A stretch of 8,478 bases of DNA from Chloroflexota bacterium (GTDB lineage: Bacteria; Chloroflexota; Ktedonobacteria; Ktedonobacterales; Ktedonobacteraceae): NCBI GenBank assembly GCA_005881995.1, contig VBHV01000556.1, forward strand, positions 1-8,478, written 5' to 3'. Positions 1 through 6,429 of this stretch are shown one piece after another (the stretch's first letter is position 1; each line of letters begins with the position of its first letter). The translations under genes and the position numbers were made by a program. Under the pieces are notes generated by a model, which did no database searches, had not been told where the DNA came from, and saw only the letters and a program-made list of their open reading frames with translations.

Positions 1-1089
1 GAAATGATCCCAGGCACTGGTCTGCCAGTCGTCGACCGTCCTCTCTGAAGAGATCCAGGGCGGAAGATTCACCAGCAAGTGATTGGCGAGCGCATTGACG
101 AATGGTTCGTACATGCGCCGTATTTCAGCCAGGCGCACTTCCGCCTCCTCTTCATGCTCCAACTGGAGCCCTACCTCGGCGAGGGCGCCTTGCATCCGTG
201 TATAGTCAGCAGTGGAGAGGCGAGTCAGCTTGGGAGTTACCGGGGGCGTCCCATAGATTTGGGCAAGATCAACGGCCGCATGCCGGGCGATGGCGAAGGT
301 AAAGCGAGCGCTGGGCGCTGCCAACCCGTCGAAGCCCACCAGCAGTAAGGCGCAGGTATCCAGCACGGTGGTGAGCGCCGCCAGCCAGGACTGGCGTTCA
401 TGCTGAGAGCGGTAATAGGTCAGGACTGGGTAGGAGAGATGGCTTTCTAGCAGCGTCGCGCACCATTGCTCCCATTCCCGCAGAAACTGGAGCAGTTCCT
501 CCAGGCGCTGGGTTCGGTAGTGCCTGCGCAGCATCTCGGTGGCACTCGGTGGTGAGCCGGCACGCGCGTCCAGCAGCGAGATATTGCTCTCTCGGCGCGA
601 AAACGCCTGGTAGATGATGGGGACATACCCAATGATCAAGGCCAGAAACCCGAAGCCCATGCCGGCCTCTGCCACCGCAAGGAAGCGCCCCACACCTGCC
701 AGCGGCGTGACATCGCCCAGCCCTAGGGTGATAAACGTCGTCCCGCTCATGTAGAGGTACGTCCCGAGCGTCATCTCCTTCTCCGGCGCGTTCATCGGGA
801 GGCTCATTCCCCATTGGAGCAAGCCAAAGGCGCATATGAGGGCTGCCGCCCAGACCACAAGCATGAGGATCAGCGAAAGCGGGCCGTAGTAGCTCAGATA
901 GACCTCGCGCCTGTTCCCTGCACGCATTTTGCGTGCAAGAGACGACCACAATACCCACGTCGATACGTAGAACAGACGCGAGAGTCGGAAGCGCCGCGAA
1001 ACGCGGCGTGGTAGAACGATGGACTCGAAACTGTCCTGCAGGATGATGAGAATGAGGAACAGGCCGATGATGATGGCAAGTATACGCAT
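1..1089 (-). CDS. Two-helix potassium-channel-like protein (Ion_trans_2), 3' end cut by window edge
   Basis: The frame is open without a stop from an ATG at 1089 to the window edge, giving 363 residues. Residues 1-18 form a short hydrophobic N-terminus, 70-92 a membrane helix, about 112-122 a pore helix, and 134-161 a second full helix. The pore holds TFITLGLGDVTP (118-129), which aligns with the potassium filter TVGYGD but has Leu in place of Tyr. Residues 162-363 are a long, hydrophilic, probably helical cytoplasmic region with no RCK or cyclic-nucleotide motif that I recognise; part of it (300-325) is rich in Glu. The family forms tetrameric cation channels in the plasma membrane. AGAAGGGA lies about 7 nt before the start. 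Membership in the channel superfamily is fairly safe. Ion selectivity is not, because of the altered filter. Confidence 0.85.
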   Translation of the reverse strand, partial: MRILAIIIGLFLILIILQDSFESIVLPRRVSRRFRLSRLFYVSTWVLWSSLARKMRAGNRREVYLSYYGPLSLILMLVVWAAALICAFGLLQWGMSLPMNAPEKEMTLGTYLYMSGTTFITLGLGDVTPLAGVGRFLAVAEAGMGFGFLALIIGYVPIIYQAFSRRESNISLLDARAGSPPSATEMLRRHYRTQRLEELLQFLREWEQWCATLLESHLSYPVLTYYRSQHERQSWLAALTTVLDTCALLLVGFDGLAAPSARFTFAIARHAAVDLAQIYGTPPVTPKLTRLSTADYTRMQGALAEVGLQLEHEEEAEVRLAEIRRMYEPFVNALANHLLVNLPPWISSERTVDDWQTSAWDHF

Positions 1090-1155
1090 AGAAGTTCCCT
1101 TCTGATGATCCTCCCTGGTGGAGAGATTGATGTATCGTTATTTTTCAGTTTTTAG

Positions 1156-1164
1156 ATTATATCA
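1156..1164 (-). promoter_or_regulatory. Extended -10 promoter element for the channel gene
   Basis: On the minus strand the sequence reads TGATATAAT, a perfect match to the extended -10 consensus TGnTATAAT. It lies about 67 nt upstream of the channel ATG and is followed by an AT-rich stretch. No good -35 hexamer sits 16-18 bp upstream, which is usual for extended -10 promoters. The start point would fall near 1149, giving a leader of about 60 nt. This is a consensus match only. Confidence 0.5.
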
Positions 1165-1238
1165 CCACCCGGTGTTCGTACCCGGCCTGAGAGACACCTG
1201 GCTTCGTCAAGCGCCACTTTGTAACAAGAGGGATGACC

Positions 1239-1257
1239 ATCACATGGTGCTTGTGAT
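1239..1257. promoter_or_regulatory. Dyad overlapping the phosphofructokinase -35 (possible operator)
   Basis: ATCACA (1239-1244) and TGTGAT (1252-1257) are perfect inverted 6-bp arms separated by 7 nt. A second, smaller dyad, ACCAT-cac-ATGGT (1236-1248), overlaps it. The right arm covers the putative -35 of the downstream gene, which is where a repressor or a class II activator could act. The arms recall a CRP half-site but in the opposite relative orientation and spacing, so I assign no regulator. Arms this short can arise by chance. Confidence 0.25.
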
Positions 1258-1278
1258 TTGCTATTTTCAGTGTACAAT
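1251..1278 (+). promoter_or_regulatory. Candidate sigma-70 promoter of the phosphofructokinase gene
   Basis: TTGTGA (1251-1256) and TACAAT (1273-1278) are separated by 16 bp. They match four and five of the six consensus bases. The start point would be near 1285, leaving a short leader of about 24 nt that contains the Shine-Dalgarno site GGGAGGTG (1296-1303). Confidence 0.5.
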
Positions 1279-1308
1279 GTAAAAAAACATGAACAGGGAG
1301 GTGTTCCT

Positions 1309-2473
1309 ATGCCAGGACAACTATCGAGTCCTATTCGTTCACTAGGGGTACTGACCGGCGGTGGAGACGTACCGGGGCTGAATGCCGCGATTAAAGCGCT
1401 GGTATATCGCGCAGAATCCATGGATATCCGCGTCACCGGCCTGCGGGCGGGGTGGCAAGGTATCACATTTCTTGACCGGGCCCGTGGTCGCGATGGCCTC
1501 ATCTTTCGCCGGGACGAACCCGGCACCTGGCAGGGCAGCTATCTCGTGCCCTTGAACCGGTTAAACACTCGTACCATCGATCGCCAGGGTGGCACGATTC
1601 TGCAATCCACGCGTACCAACCCGGCTCGTATTCGGGTAGGCGATCTGCCGTCGCATCTGACGGCCTACGGTGCTGGACACGGGCCAGATGACCGGGTTGA
1701 CCTTACCGGAGAGGTGCTGGCCAACCTGGAATTTCTTGAATTGGATGGGTTAGTCGTGATCGGTGGAGACGATACCTTGAGTTACGGGGCAGTGCTTTCA
1801 GCGAAAGGGGTGCCCGTCTGGGGCATTCCCAAGACCATGGATAACGATGTACCAGGCACCGACTTCTGTATCGGCTTCCAAACCGCCATCAGCCGGGCGG
1901 CGGAGTTTATCACGCGCATCCGCTCCACCGCCGGATCGCACAGTGAGACCGTGCTTTTCCGCATGTTTGGCCGGGACGCGGGCTTCACGGCGCTCGAAAC
2001 GGCCACCGTTACCTGGGCTGACCGTGTGCTGATCCCCGAGGTGCCTGCCGATATCGACGCGCTCGCCAGGTTGATACCTAAGGATCGGCGGAACCCTTTC
2101 AACTATTCGATAGTGTTGCTCTCCGAGGGAGCTAACCTGGGTGTGCCTGTACCTGAAATCGGCCCACCTGATGCCTACTACCCGTCTGCCGGGTGTGCGT
2201 TTTCTGCCGATTGACCTGACCTATTTCCTGCGCAGCGGTGAACCGGACGCGTATGATAAGCATATGGCTATCTACTACGCCAACTTGATCATGAGCCAGG
2301 TCGAGAATGGTACGTACGGGGTCATGGCAGCCCATCGTAACGGCGCTTTTATTGCTACCGATATACCAGGTAAGAACTTGCCTGCCCGGCGCGTGGATCC
2401 CGCGGACTATCACACCACCCGCTACCGTCCTCGCTTCGAACATATTAGCGGGACTTATCGACCTCAGGAGTAG
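1309..2473 (+). pseudogene. 6-phosphofructokinase, probably PPi-type, disrupted by a frame change near 2180
   Basis: Phosphofructokinases phosphorylate fructose 6-phosphate in glycolysis. The start is ATG 1309, with GGGAGGTG 5 nt upstream; an in-frame TTG at 1258 lies inside the promoter and is rejected. In the first frame, residues 14-20 (VLTGGGD) form the first phosphate-binding loop, GGDDT is at 152-156, PKTMDND at 174-180 with catalytic Asp178, and MFGRDAGF at 219-226. ATP-dependent enzymes have GGDGS and PGTIDND at the middle two motifs; Asp plus Lys here is the pyrophosphate-dependent signature. After GPPDAY (to 2178) this frame runs into unrelated sequence and stops at 2214. Homology resumes in the next frame at about 2180 (TRLPGVRFLPIDLTYFLRSG) and ends at TAG 2471-2473. 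The helix normally lying between these parts seems to be missing, so a deletion of 3n+2 bases is likelier than a one-base error. The product of the first frame would be 301 residues and lack the C-terminal part of the substrate site. Confidence 0.8.
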
Positions 2474-2579
2474 GATTGTCTTTCCCGCTCGAATAGGGTA
2501 TGCTCTCCTTAAAAGGTTGTTGATCCCTGAGGACTCTTTAGTAACAATAGCTCACGACACCTCAAAAGGATGACCGAGT

Positions 2580-3641
2580 ATGTCCCCGCGCCTCACCGAC
2601 TGGAGCATTGCGCTGGCCGCCGTTCTCGCTTTCACGCTCGGCGTTATCAGCCTGCTGAGTGGCCTCCCACAGGAGTGGTTCATCTTCGCCCTGCACGGTA
2701 TAGCTGGCTTATGGTTGCTGCTGCTCTTGTGGGGCAAGCTGCGCCGCGTCTGGTCCCGGCTAATCCATCCCCGGCGCTGGGATCGCCGCACCGTCTTTGG
2801 CGTTCTGGCGCTGCTGTTTGTTACGTTGGCGCTTGGCTCGGGCATCTGGTGGGCCGGAGGAGGTGAGTGGGACTTCGCCGGGTTGAATCTGTTGAACTGG
2901 CATATCGCCCTGGGCTTCGTACTCACGGCGGCTATTGTGATTCACATGTTCGCACGCGCCAAACGGCTGCGTAAACGCGACATTGCCGGAAGGCGAAAAG
3001 TGTTGCATTTCAGCGCATTGCTGCTTGGCGGCGCAGCAATCTGGCCAGGGCAGCAGTTCGCCCAACGTGTCCTGAAGCTGCCCGGTGCCAGTAGACGCTT
3101 CACCGGCTCACGCGAAAGCGGCAGCTACACCGGAAACACCTTCCCCACCTCAAGCTGGGTCGCCGATGCGCCGCATCCAATTGTCGCGCAGACGTGGCGG
3201 CTTTCAGTTGGGGGCGCTATTAGCGCGTCTCGAGGTTTCTCCTACGACGAGCTTGTGGCGACGAGCGATGAGTTGGAGGCAACGCTGGACTGCACTGGTG
3301 GTTTCTACAGCACCCAACGCTGGCGGGGCATCCGTATCGGTCGCCTGCTGGATCAAGTCGCCATCCACACGGATGCGCGCTATGTCAGTTTCATCTCAGT
3401 GACGAGCTACCGTTGGAGCCTGCCACTGGAGGAAGCGCGTACAGCACTGCTAGCTACACACATTGATGGAGAGCCGCTTTCTCACGAACACGGCTTTCCC
3501 CTCCGCCTAGTCGCCCCAGGCCGTCGCGGCTTTGAATGGGTCAAATGGATCACCCGCATCGAAGTGCTATCCACACTCGACCCCGGCCAACTGCTCAGTA
3601 TCTTCACCAGCAGCTTCACCGACGCGGGACGCGGACAATAA
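2580..3641 (+). CDS. Membrane-anchored molybdopterin oxidoreductase (sulfite-oxidase fold) with five predicted helices
   Basis: The protein has 353 residues; ATG 2580 is preceded by AAAAGGA with 9 nt spacing. Predicted membrane helices are about 8-28, 33-51, 71-92, 104-124 and 142-156. Positively charged loops at 53-70 and 126-140 place those segments inside. Histidines 39, 108 and 122 lie in helices 2 and 4 and could ligate b-type haem, so the N-terminus resembles a cytochrome b561/DUF4405-like electron carrier. The fifth helix is preceded by GRRKVL (137-142), which resembles a twin-arginine signal. Residues 195-335 match the Oxidored_molyb domain: LDCTGGFYSTQRWRG (236-250) carries Cys238, the expected molybdenum thiolate ligand, and GFEWVKWITRIEV (317-329) is the typical C-terminal motif. 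The active domain should therefore face outward and pass electrons to or from the membrane domain. The substrate is unknown. The fold is clear; haem binding and Tat use are inferred. Confidence 0.88.
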   Translation: MSPRLTDWSIALAAVLAFTLGVISLLSGLPQEWFIFALHGIAGLWLLLLLWGKLRRVWSRLIHPRRWDRRTVFGVLALLFVTLALGSGIWWAGGGEWDFAGLNLLNWHIALGFVLTAAIVIHMFARAKRLRKRDIAGRRKVLHFSALLLGGAAIWPGQQFAQRVLKLPGASRRFTGSRESGSYTGNTFPTSSWVADAPHPIVAQTWRLSVGGAISASRGFSYDELVATSDELEATLDCTGGFYSTQRWRGIRIGRLLDQVAIHTDARYVSFISVTSYRWSLPLEEARTALLATHIDGEPLSHEHGFPLRLVAPGRRGFEWVKWITRIEVLSTLDPGQLLSIFTSSFTDAGRGQ

Positions 3642-3673
3642 GCTGTCACACAGCTCCTGTGCGTATATTGTAC

Positions 3674-3694
3674 GGGCGACCCTCGCGGTCGCCC
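3674..3694. terminator. GC-rich hairpin between convergent genes, possible bidirectional terminator
   Basis: GGGCGACC (3674-3681), a 5-nt loop and GGTCGCCC (3687-3694) form a perfect 8-bp stem. It lies 32 nt past the stop of the molybdoenzyme gene and 36 nt past the stop of the sigma gene on the other strand, an ideal place for a shared terminator. Neither strand has a clear T-run after the stem, so intrinsic termination would be weak. It could instead be a dispersed palindromic repeat of the genome, which cannot be judged from one copy. Confidence 0.45.
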
Positions 3695-3730
3695 TGGAAG
3701 CGGTGTGGAGTACCCTGGAAACTACCGGTA

Positions 3731-4831
3731 TTACACACATTCCCTCAGTGTCGCGTTGCCATTGATGCTGCGTAACTTCATCAGTGCCACAACCTCAAGC
3801 TGGCGCACACGCTCGCGGGAGATGCCAAGCTCTTTGCCGACTTCCAACAGCGTGCGGCTGCGTCCATCCCCGATGCCATAGCGCAGCGTGATAACCGAGC
3901 GCTCACGAGGAGTAAGCAGGGCCAATGCCCGGTGCAGTTCTTCACCGAGCAGGTGCTGCGAGGCGGTTTCGGCGGGTGCAGGGGCCGCGCTGTCTTCCAG
4001 CGTATCGGCTAGCGAGTAACGGGCTTCGTCATCGACAGGCGCATCCAGCGAAACTGGTTGTTCGATAATCCCCAGCAGGTCGATGACCTCGGCGAGATCG
4101 ATGTTGCAAGCATCAGCGATCTGCTCTGGCAGGGGATCAAGCCCATTTTCCTGTGATAATTGTGCCGCGACACGCCGCACTTTGCGCAGGCGGGTTGCGA
4201 CATGTTCAGGAAGATGGATCAAACGTGACTGCTCGCCTGCCGCGCGACTCACGGCCTGGCGAATCCACCACGTGGCATACGTGCCAAAATGACAGCCTCG
4301 CTGGTAATCAAACTTCTCGGCGGCACGCATCAGCCCGAGGTTGCCTTCCTGGATGAGATCAATCAATGGAACGCCGGTACTGGTGTAGCGGCGCGCGATC
4401 GCAATCACCAGGCGCAGGTTTGATTCAATCAAGGTGCGGCGCGCAAATTCATCACCCGCCGCTGCTCGTTGTGCCAGGTCAACTTCTTCATCATGGGTTA
4501 ACAGGCCGAGACCGCGAATGTCACGCAGGTAGCTCTGAAAAGCATCTTCAGAGCCCGTAGCCTGGCGGGCGGCTGTTCCACGGCTTCGTCGCGTGCGTAC
4601 AGGAATACCCTCGATGACATCGCTCACGCTCCGCTCTTCAACACTGTCAGGCTCGTCGAGAAAGGTATCGGCATCGTCCAGTGATGGTTCCAATTCGATG
4701 AGTGGTTCGGTGTCGCGCCGGGCGGTCTTTTTGCCAAAAAATGGATCGATTCTACTTGTGGAGGGAAGCGCCGCGGTCTGTGCATCCAACAGTGCGCTAT
4801 AGACCTCCCTCATGGGATCTACGATGGCCAT
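3731..4831 (-). CDS. RNA polymerase sigma factor, sigma-70 family, RpoD/SigA-like (group 1 or 2)
   Basis: It directs RNA polymerase to promoters. The protein has 366 residues, with ATG at 4831 and AAAGGAG (4841-4847) 9 nt upstream. Residues 1-90 are acidic and variable, without a full region 1.1. Region 1.2 is at 96-128 ([20 protein letters not shown]). Region 2 is at 134-205, with [31 protein letters not shown] for core binding, and [15 protein letters not shown] for -10 recognition and melting. Region 3 is at about 213-290. Region 4 is at 298-360, with [14 protein letters not shown] and the -35-binding helix-turn-helix [12 protein letters not shown] (335-346). The missing region 1.1 and modest length favour an alternative group 2 factor, but many small primary factors look the same. 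It is monocistronic, convergent with the gene on its left and preceded by a long leader with repeats. Confidence 0.95.
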   Translation of the reverse strand: MAIVDPMREVYSALLDAQTAALPSTSRIDPFFGKKTARRDTEPLIELEPSLDDADTFLDEPDSVEERSVSDVIEGIPVRTRRSRGTAARQATGSEDAFQSYLRDIRGLGLLTHDEEVDLAQRAAAGDEFARRTLIESNLRLVIAIARRYTSTGVPLIDLIQEGNLGLMRAAEKFDYQRGCHFGTYATWWIRQAVSRAAGEQSRLIHLPEHVATRLRKVRRVAAQLSQENGLDPLPEQIADACNIDLAEVIDLLGIIEQPVSLDAPVDDEARYSLADTLEDSAAPAPAETASQHLLGEELHRALALLTPRERSVITLRYGIGDGRSRTLLEVGKELGISRERVRQLEVVALMKLRSINGNATLRECV

Positions 4832-4946
4832 TATTCCACGCTCCTTTCGGGAAACTCCCCGACAAAATCAGCTGCCGGACTCCTCCGTTTGGCTCCGTGG
4901 TCAGCACTCATAGCCTGGAGGTGTATGTGTGCTGAACGTTTGCATG

Positions 4947-4976
4947 CTAGTTCTATAGTATCTAGTTCTATTGTAT
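4947..4976. repeat. Tandem 15-bp direct repeat upstream of the sigma factor gene
   Basis: CTAGTTCTATAGTAT (4947-4961) is followed directly by CTAGTTCTATTGTAT (4962-4976). The copies differ at one base in 15. Read on the minus strand, the direction of sigma transcription, each unit contains a -10-like hexamer (TACTAT and TACAAT), so the repeat could be a doubled -10 region or a pair of binding sites for a regulator. It lies about 116-145 bp upstream of the ATG. No matching -35 was found for either copy. Confidence 0.6.
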
Positions 4977-4999
4977 AGAGTAGTCTTACCTCCCACATC

Positions 5000-5011
5000 A
5001 GGTAATTACCT
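5000..5011. promoter_or_regulatory. 12-bp perfect palindrome AGGTAATTACCT, candidate operator
   Basis: The sequence is fully self-complementary. It sits 23 bp upstream of the tandem repeat with respect to sigma gene transcription. A further TTACCT half (4986-4991) pairs with the AGGTAA of the palindrome and may be a second half-site. The position and symmetry suit a dimeric regulator. No regulator can be named from the sequence. Confidence 0.35.
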
Positions 5012-5090
5012 TAGATCGAATCAGGTTCTAACTGTATCTTCGCGTCGTTCACGTTCATTAAGTAATACGACGTATCAGATGGTATAGTTG

Positions 5091-5213
5091 TCAAAGATCG
5101 AAACCAAACTCCTGAAACTGTATCGCGGGTGCATTACGTCTGCGAGAGTGATTGCGAATTGCTTCTACAGATAATACGTTCAGGCTGCGATAAACGTTAC
5201 GTTGTTCAGCCAT
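5091..5213 (-). CDS. Possible 40-residue small protein directly downstream of the DUF2171-like gene
   Basis: An ATG at 5213 begins 5 nt after the stop of the upstream minus-strand gene and the frame runs to TGA at 5091. The product starts MAEQRNVYRSLNVLSVEAIR and ends QFQEFGFDL; it is basic in the middle (NHSRRR) with no membrane segment. The position suggests translational coupling. Against it, no clear Shine-Dalgarno site precedes the ATG, and an open frame of 40 codons can occur by chance. I do not recognise a family. Confidence 0.35.
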   Translation of the reverse strand: MAEQRNVYRSLNVLSVEAIRNHSRRRNAPAIQFQEFGFDL

Positions 5214-5218
5214 ATGTA

Positions 5219-5554
5219 TCACTGCTGATCGGGATTTTGATCATCGAATGGGTCGTGAACACCATGACCGCGATCATAAAAGAGCTGTAAAGGATCGCCA
5301 AGGTGATGCTCATAGTCGGGCCGTTTTTCCCACTCCTTCTGTTTCGCTTCGTCTAGCGTCATCTGTAGTTGTATCTTGCCGTTTTCGACAGAGGCGATGG
5401 CGCTATAGGGGATATAGCGGTCTGTGGGAAAAATAAGTCCTTTGTGTACCAGAAAAGAGTCCTCGTAGACTTCTGCTACGTGACCTAATTCCTGGTTATC
5501 AGAAGTATAGACGTGCATTTTGGGCTGTATATCTTTTGCGCTCCAACCGGGCAT
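5219..5554 (-). CDS. Small DUF2171 / PRC-barrel-like protein
   Basis: The protein has 111 residues. ATG 5554 is preceded 6 nt upstream by the very strong ribosome site AAAGGAGGAG (5561-5570), suggesting high translation. Residues 8-66 have the beta-barrel pattern of DUF2171/PRC-like proteins: IQPKMHVYTSDNQELGHVAE, then DSFLVHKGLIFPTDRYIPYSAI, then VENGKIQLQMTLDEA. Residues 67-111 are a charged, His- and Asp-rich tail with no evident structure. There is no signal peptide or membrane helix, so it is probably cytoplasmic. Members of this family are often stress-linked or multi-copy, but no biochemical role is established that I can apply here. It is divergent from the sugar-nucleotide operon and shares its control region. 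Confidence 0.75.
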   Translation of the reverse strand: MPGWSAKDIQPKMHVYTSDNQELGHVAEVYEDSFLVHKGLIFPTDRYIPYSAIASVENGKIQLQMTLDEAKQKEWEKRPDYEHHLGDPLQLFYDRGHGVHDPFDDQNPDQQ

Positions 5555-5743
5555 ACGATCCTCCTCCTTTCAATGATTTAGTCACTACTATTACGGCTTG
5601 CGGTGACAAAGCGTTTCAGTACCAATATAGAAACGCTTCAATTGTACTAACTCATATACTGTGAATAGGTAATCTTCTACCAGTATCCCGCTGTGAGTTA
5701 TCCACTAACCGGGTGGGGTTTTGATGTGATTTGGAGGTGAAAG
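5555..5743. promoter_or_regulatory. Divergent control region between the DUF2171-like gene and the sugar operon
   Basis: This 189-bp gap must hold both divergent promoters. It contains the 9-bp inverted repeat at 5609-5638. TATACT (5655-5660, plus strand) is a possible -10 for the operon, but no fitting -35 lies upstream. No consensus promoter was found on the minus strand, so either promoter may need an activator. Confidence 0.45.
5609..5638. promoter_or_regulatory. Perfect 9-bp inverted repeat in the divergent control region
   Basis: AAGCGTTTC (5609-5617) and GAAACGCTT (5630-5638) are exact inverted copies separated by 12 nt, with about 21 bp (two helical turns) between arm centres. This geometry fits a dimeric repressor or activator binding one face of the DNA. 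It lies 55-84 bp before the DUF2171-like start and about 106-135 bp before the acyltransferase start, so it could control either or both. The spacer reads TATATT on the minus strand, a -10-like hexamer. As RNA it could form a 9-bp hairpin, but there is no T-tract. Confidence 0.5.
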
Positions 5744-6358
5744 GTGGAGAACGTATTCATACACCCTACTGCTGAAGTCGCCGAGGATGCTTGCATTGGC
5801 GCGGGGACTCGTATCTGGAACCAATCGCAGGTGCGCAGCGGAGCGCAAATAGGGACAGCTTGCAGCATCGGAAAGAATGTCTACATCGATTATAGCGTAG
5901 TAATCGGACATGATGTTAAAATTCAAAATAATGTCTCGGTCTTTCATGGCGTCACCCTCGAAGACGGCGTCTTTATCGGTCCACACGTATGCTTCACGAA
6001 CGACGTGCTTCCGCGCGCCATTACTCCCCTGGGTCAGGTGAAGGGGCAGGATGATTGGGTCGTGGGTACTATCCTTATTCGCTATGGCGCCTCGATTGGG
6101 GCCGGTTCCATCATTTTACCCAACGTCACCATCGGGCGCTTCGCCATGATCGGCGCCGGTTCAGTGGTAACTCGTTCCGTACCCGATTACGCGCTCGTCT
6201 ATGGCAACCCGGCGCGGCGGTATGGCTATGTCTGCCACTGTGGACAGCGCCTTGCGAAAGTTGAGCAGTTTTCCGACTCGCTGGTGGGGTATTGCGCGGC
6301 TTGTGAGCAGCAGATCACGCTGGTGGCAGAGGCCGCCCCGGTCGCCTACGAATTGTAA
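5744..6358 (+). CDS. UDP-amino-sugar N-acetyltransferase, left-handed beta-helix (WbpD/WlbB type)
   Basis: It most likely transfers acetyl from acetyl-CoA to the 3-amino group of a UDP-2-acetamido-3-amino sugar in the cytoplasm. The 204-residue protein starts at GTG 5744, set by GGAGG (5733-5737) 6 nt upstream. Hexapeptide repeats fill residues 6-80 and 108-146 (for example IGAGTRIW, IGKNVYI, IGAGSIILPNVTIG), forming the left-handed beta-helix of trimeric acyltransferases. CFTNDVLPRA (83-92) matches the loop of the WbpD/WlbB group, usually CFTND.YPRA. YGNPARRYGYVC (153-164) is the usual exit from the helix. The C-terminus adds a possible zinc ribbon with Cys164, Cys166, Cys184 and Cys187. It is first in an operon with an aminotransferase and a dehydrogenase of the same pathway, which supports the role. 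Exact substrate, uronic acid or neutral sugar, is uncertain. Confidence 0.9.
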   Translation: MENVFIHPTAEVAEDACIGAGTRIWNQSQVRSGAQIGTACSIGKNVYIDYSVVIGHDVKIQNNVSVFHGVTLEDGVFIGPHVCFTNDVLPRAITPLGQVKGQDDWVVGTILIRYGASIGAGSIILPNVTIGRFAMIGAGSVVTRSVPDYALVYGNPARRYGYVCHCGQRLAKVEQFSDSLVGYCAACEQQITLVAEAAPVAYEL

Positions 6359-6429
6359 CGAATGCCGGCGAGTTTTCTGGCTGCCTCAATCTCTACCGGC
6401 GCAAGCTAGAAACGTCCCGGTCTTTAATT

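Larger units (their letters stand above)
4832..5090. other. Noncoding leader region upstream of the sigma factor gene
   Basis: This AT-richer stretch has no convincing gene. It should contain the minus-strand promoter and leader of the sigma factor. It holds a 15-bp tandem repeat (4947-4976), a 12-bp palindrome (5000-5011), a CGTTCA doublet (5046-5057) and ATACG-a-CGTAT (5065-5075). A perfect minus-strand TTGACA at 5089-5094 has no acceptable -10 at 16-18 bp. A 14-codon ORF starting at 4945 on the minus strand lacks a ribosome site. Confidence 0.5.

Noticed and set aside
398..958. 186-residue minus-strand ORF
   Set aside because: It is an out-of-frame shadow of the channel gene (1-1089), whose frame shows clear helices and a pore motif. 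The shadow is Arg/Pro/Cys-rich without domain features.
2160..2214. Programmed ribosomal frameshift in the phosphofructokinase
   Set aside because: No slippery heptamer or stimulatory hairpin is seen, and frameshifting would not restore the apparently missing helix.
2141..2473. Independent 110-residue gene starting at GTG 2141
   Set aside because: The homologous part begins only at about 2180 and continues the phosphofructokinase. It has no own ribosome site, so it is the shifted C-terminus.
2570..2866. Alternative plus-strand ORF starting in the ribosome site of the molybdoenzyme
   Set aside because: Its start overlaps AAAAGGA and its product is Arg/Pro-rich with no motif, whereas the frame from 2580 gives five helices and the Moco domain.
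4904..4945. 14-codon minus-strand ORF as a leader peptide before the sigma gene
   Set aside because: It has no ribosome site, no run of regulatory codons and no terminator/antiterminator pair near it.
5089..5094. Perfect TTGACA on the minus strand as a -35 of the sigma gene
   Set aside because: The hexamers 16-18 bp downstream match TATAAT poorly, and it overlaps the stop of the small ORF; treated as chance.
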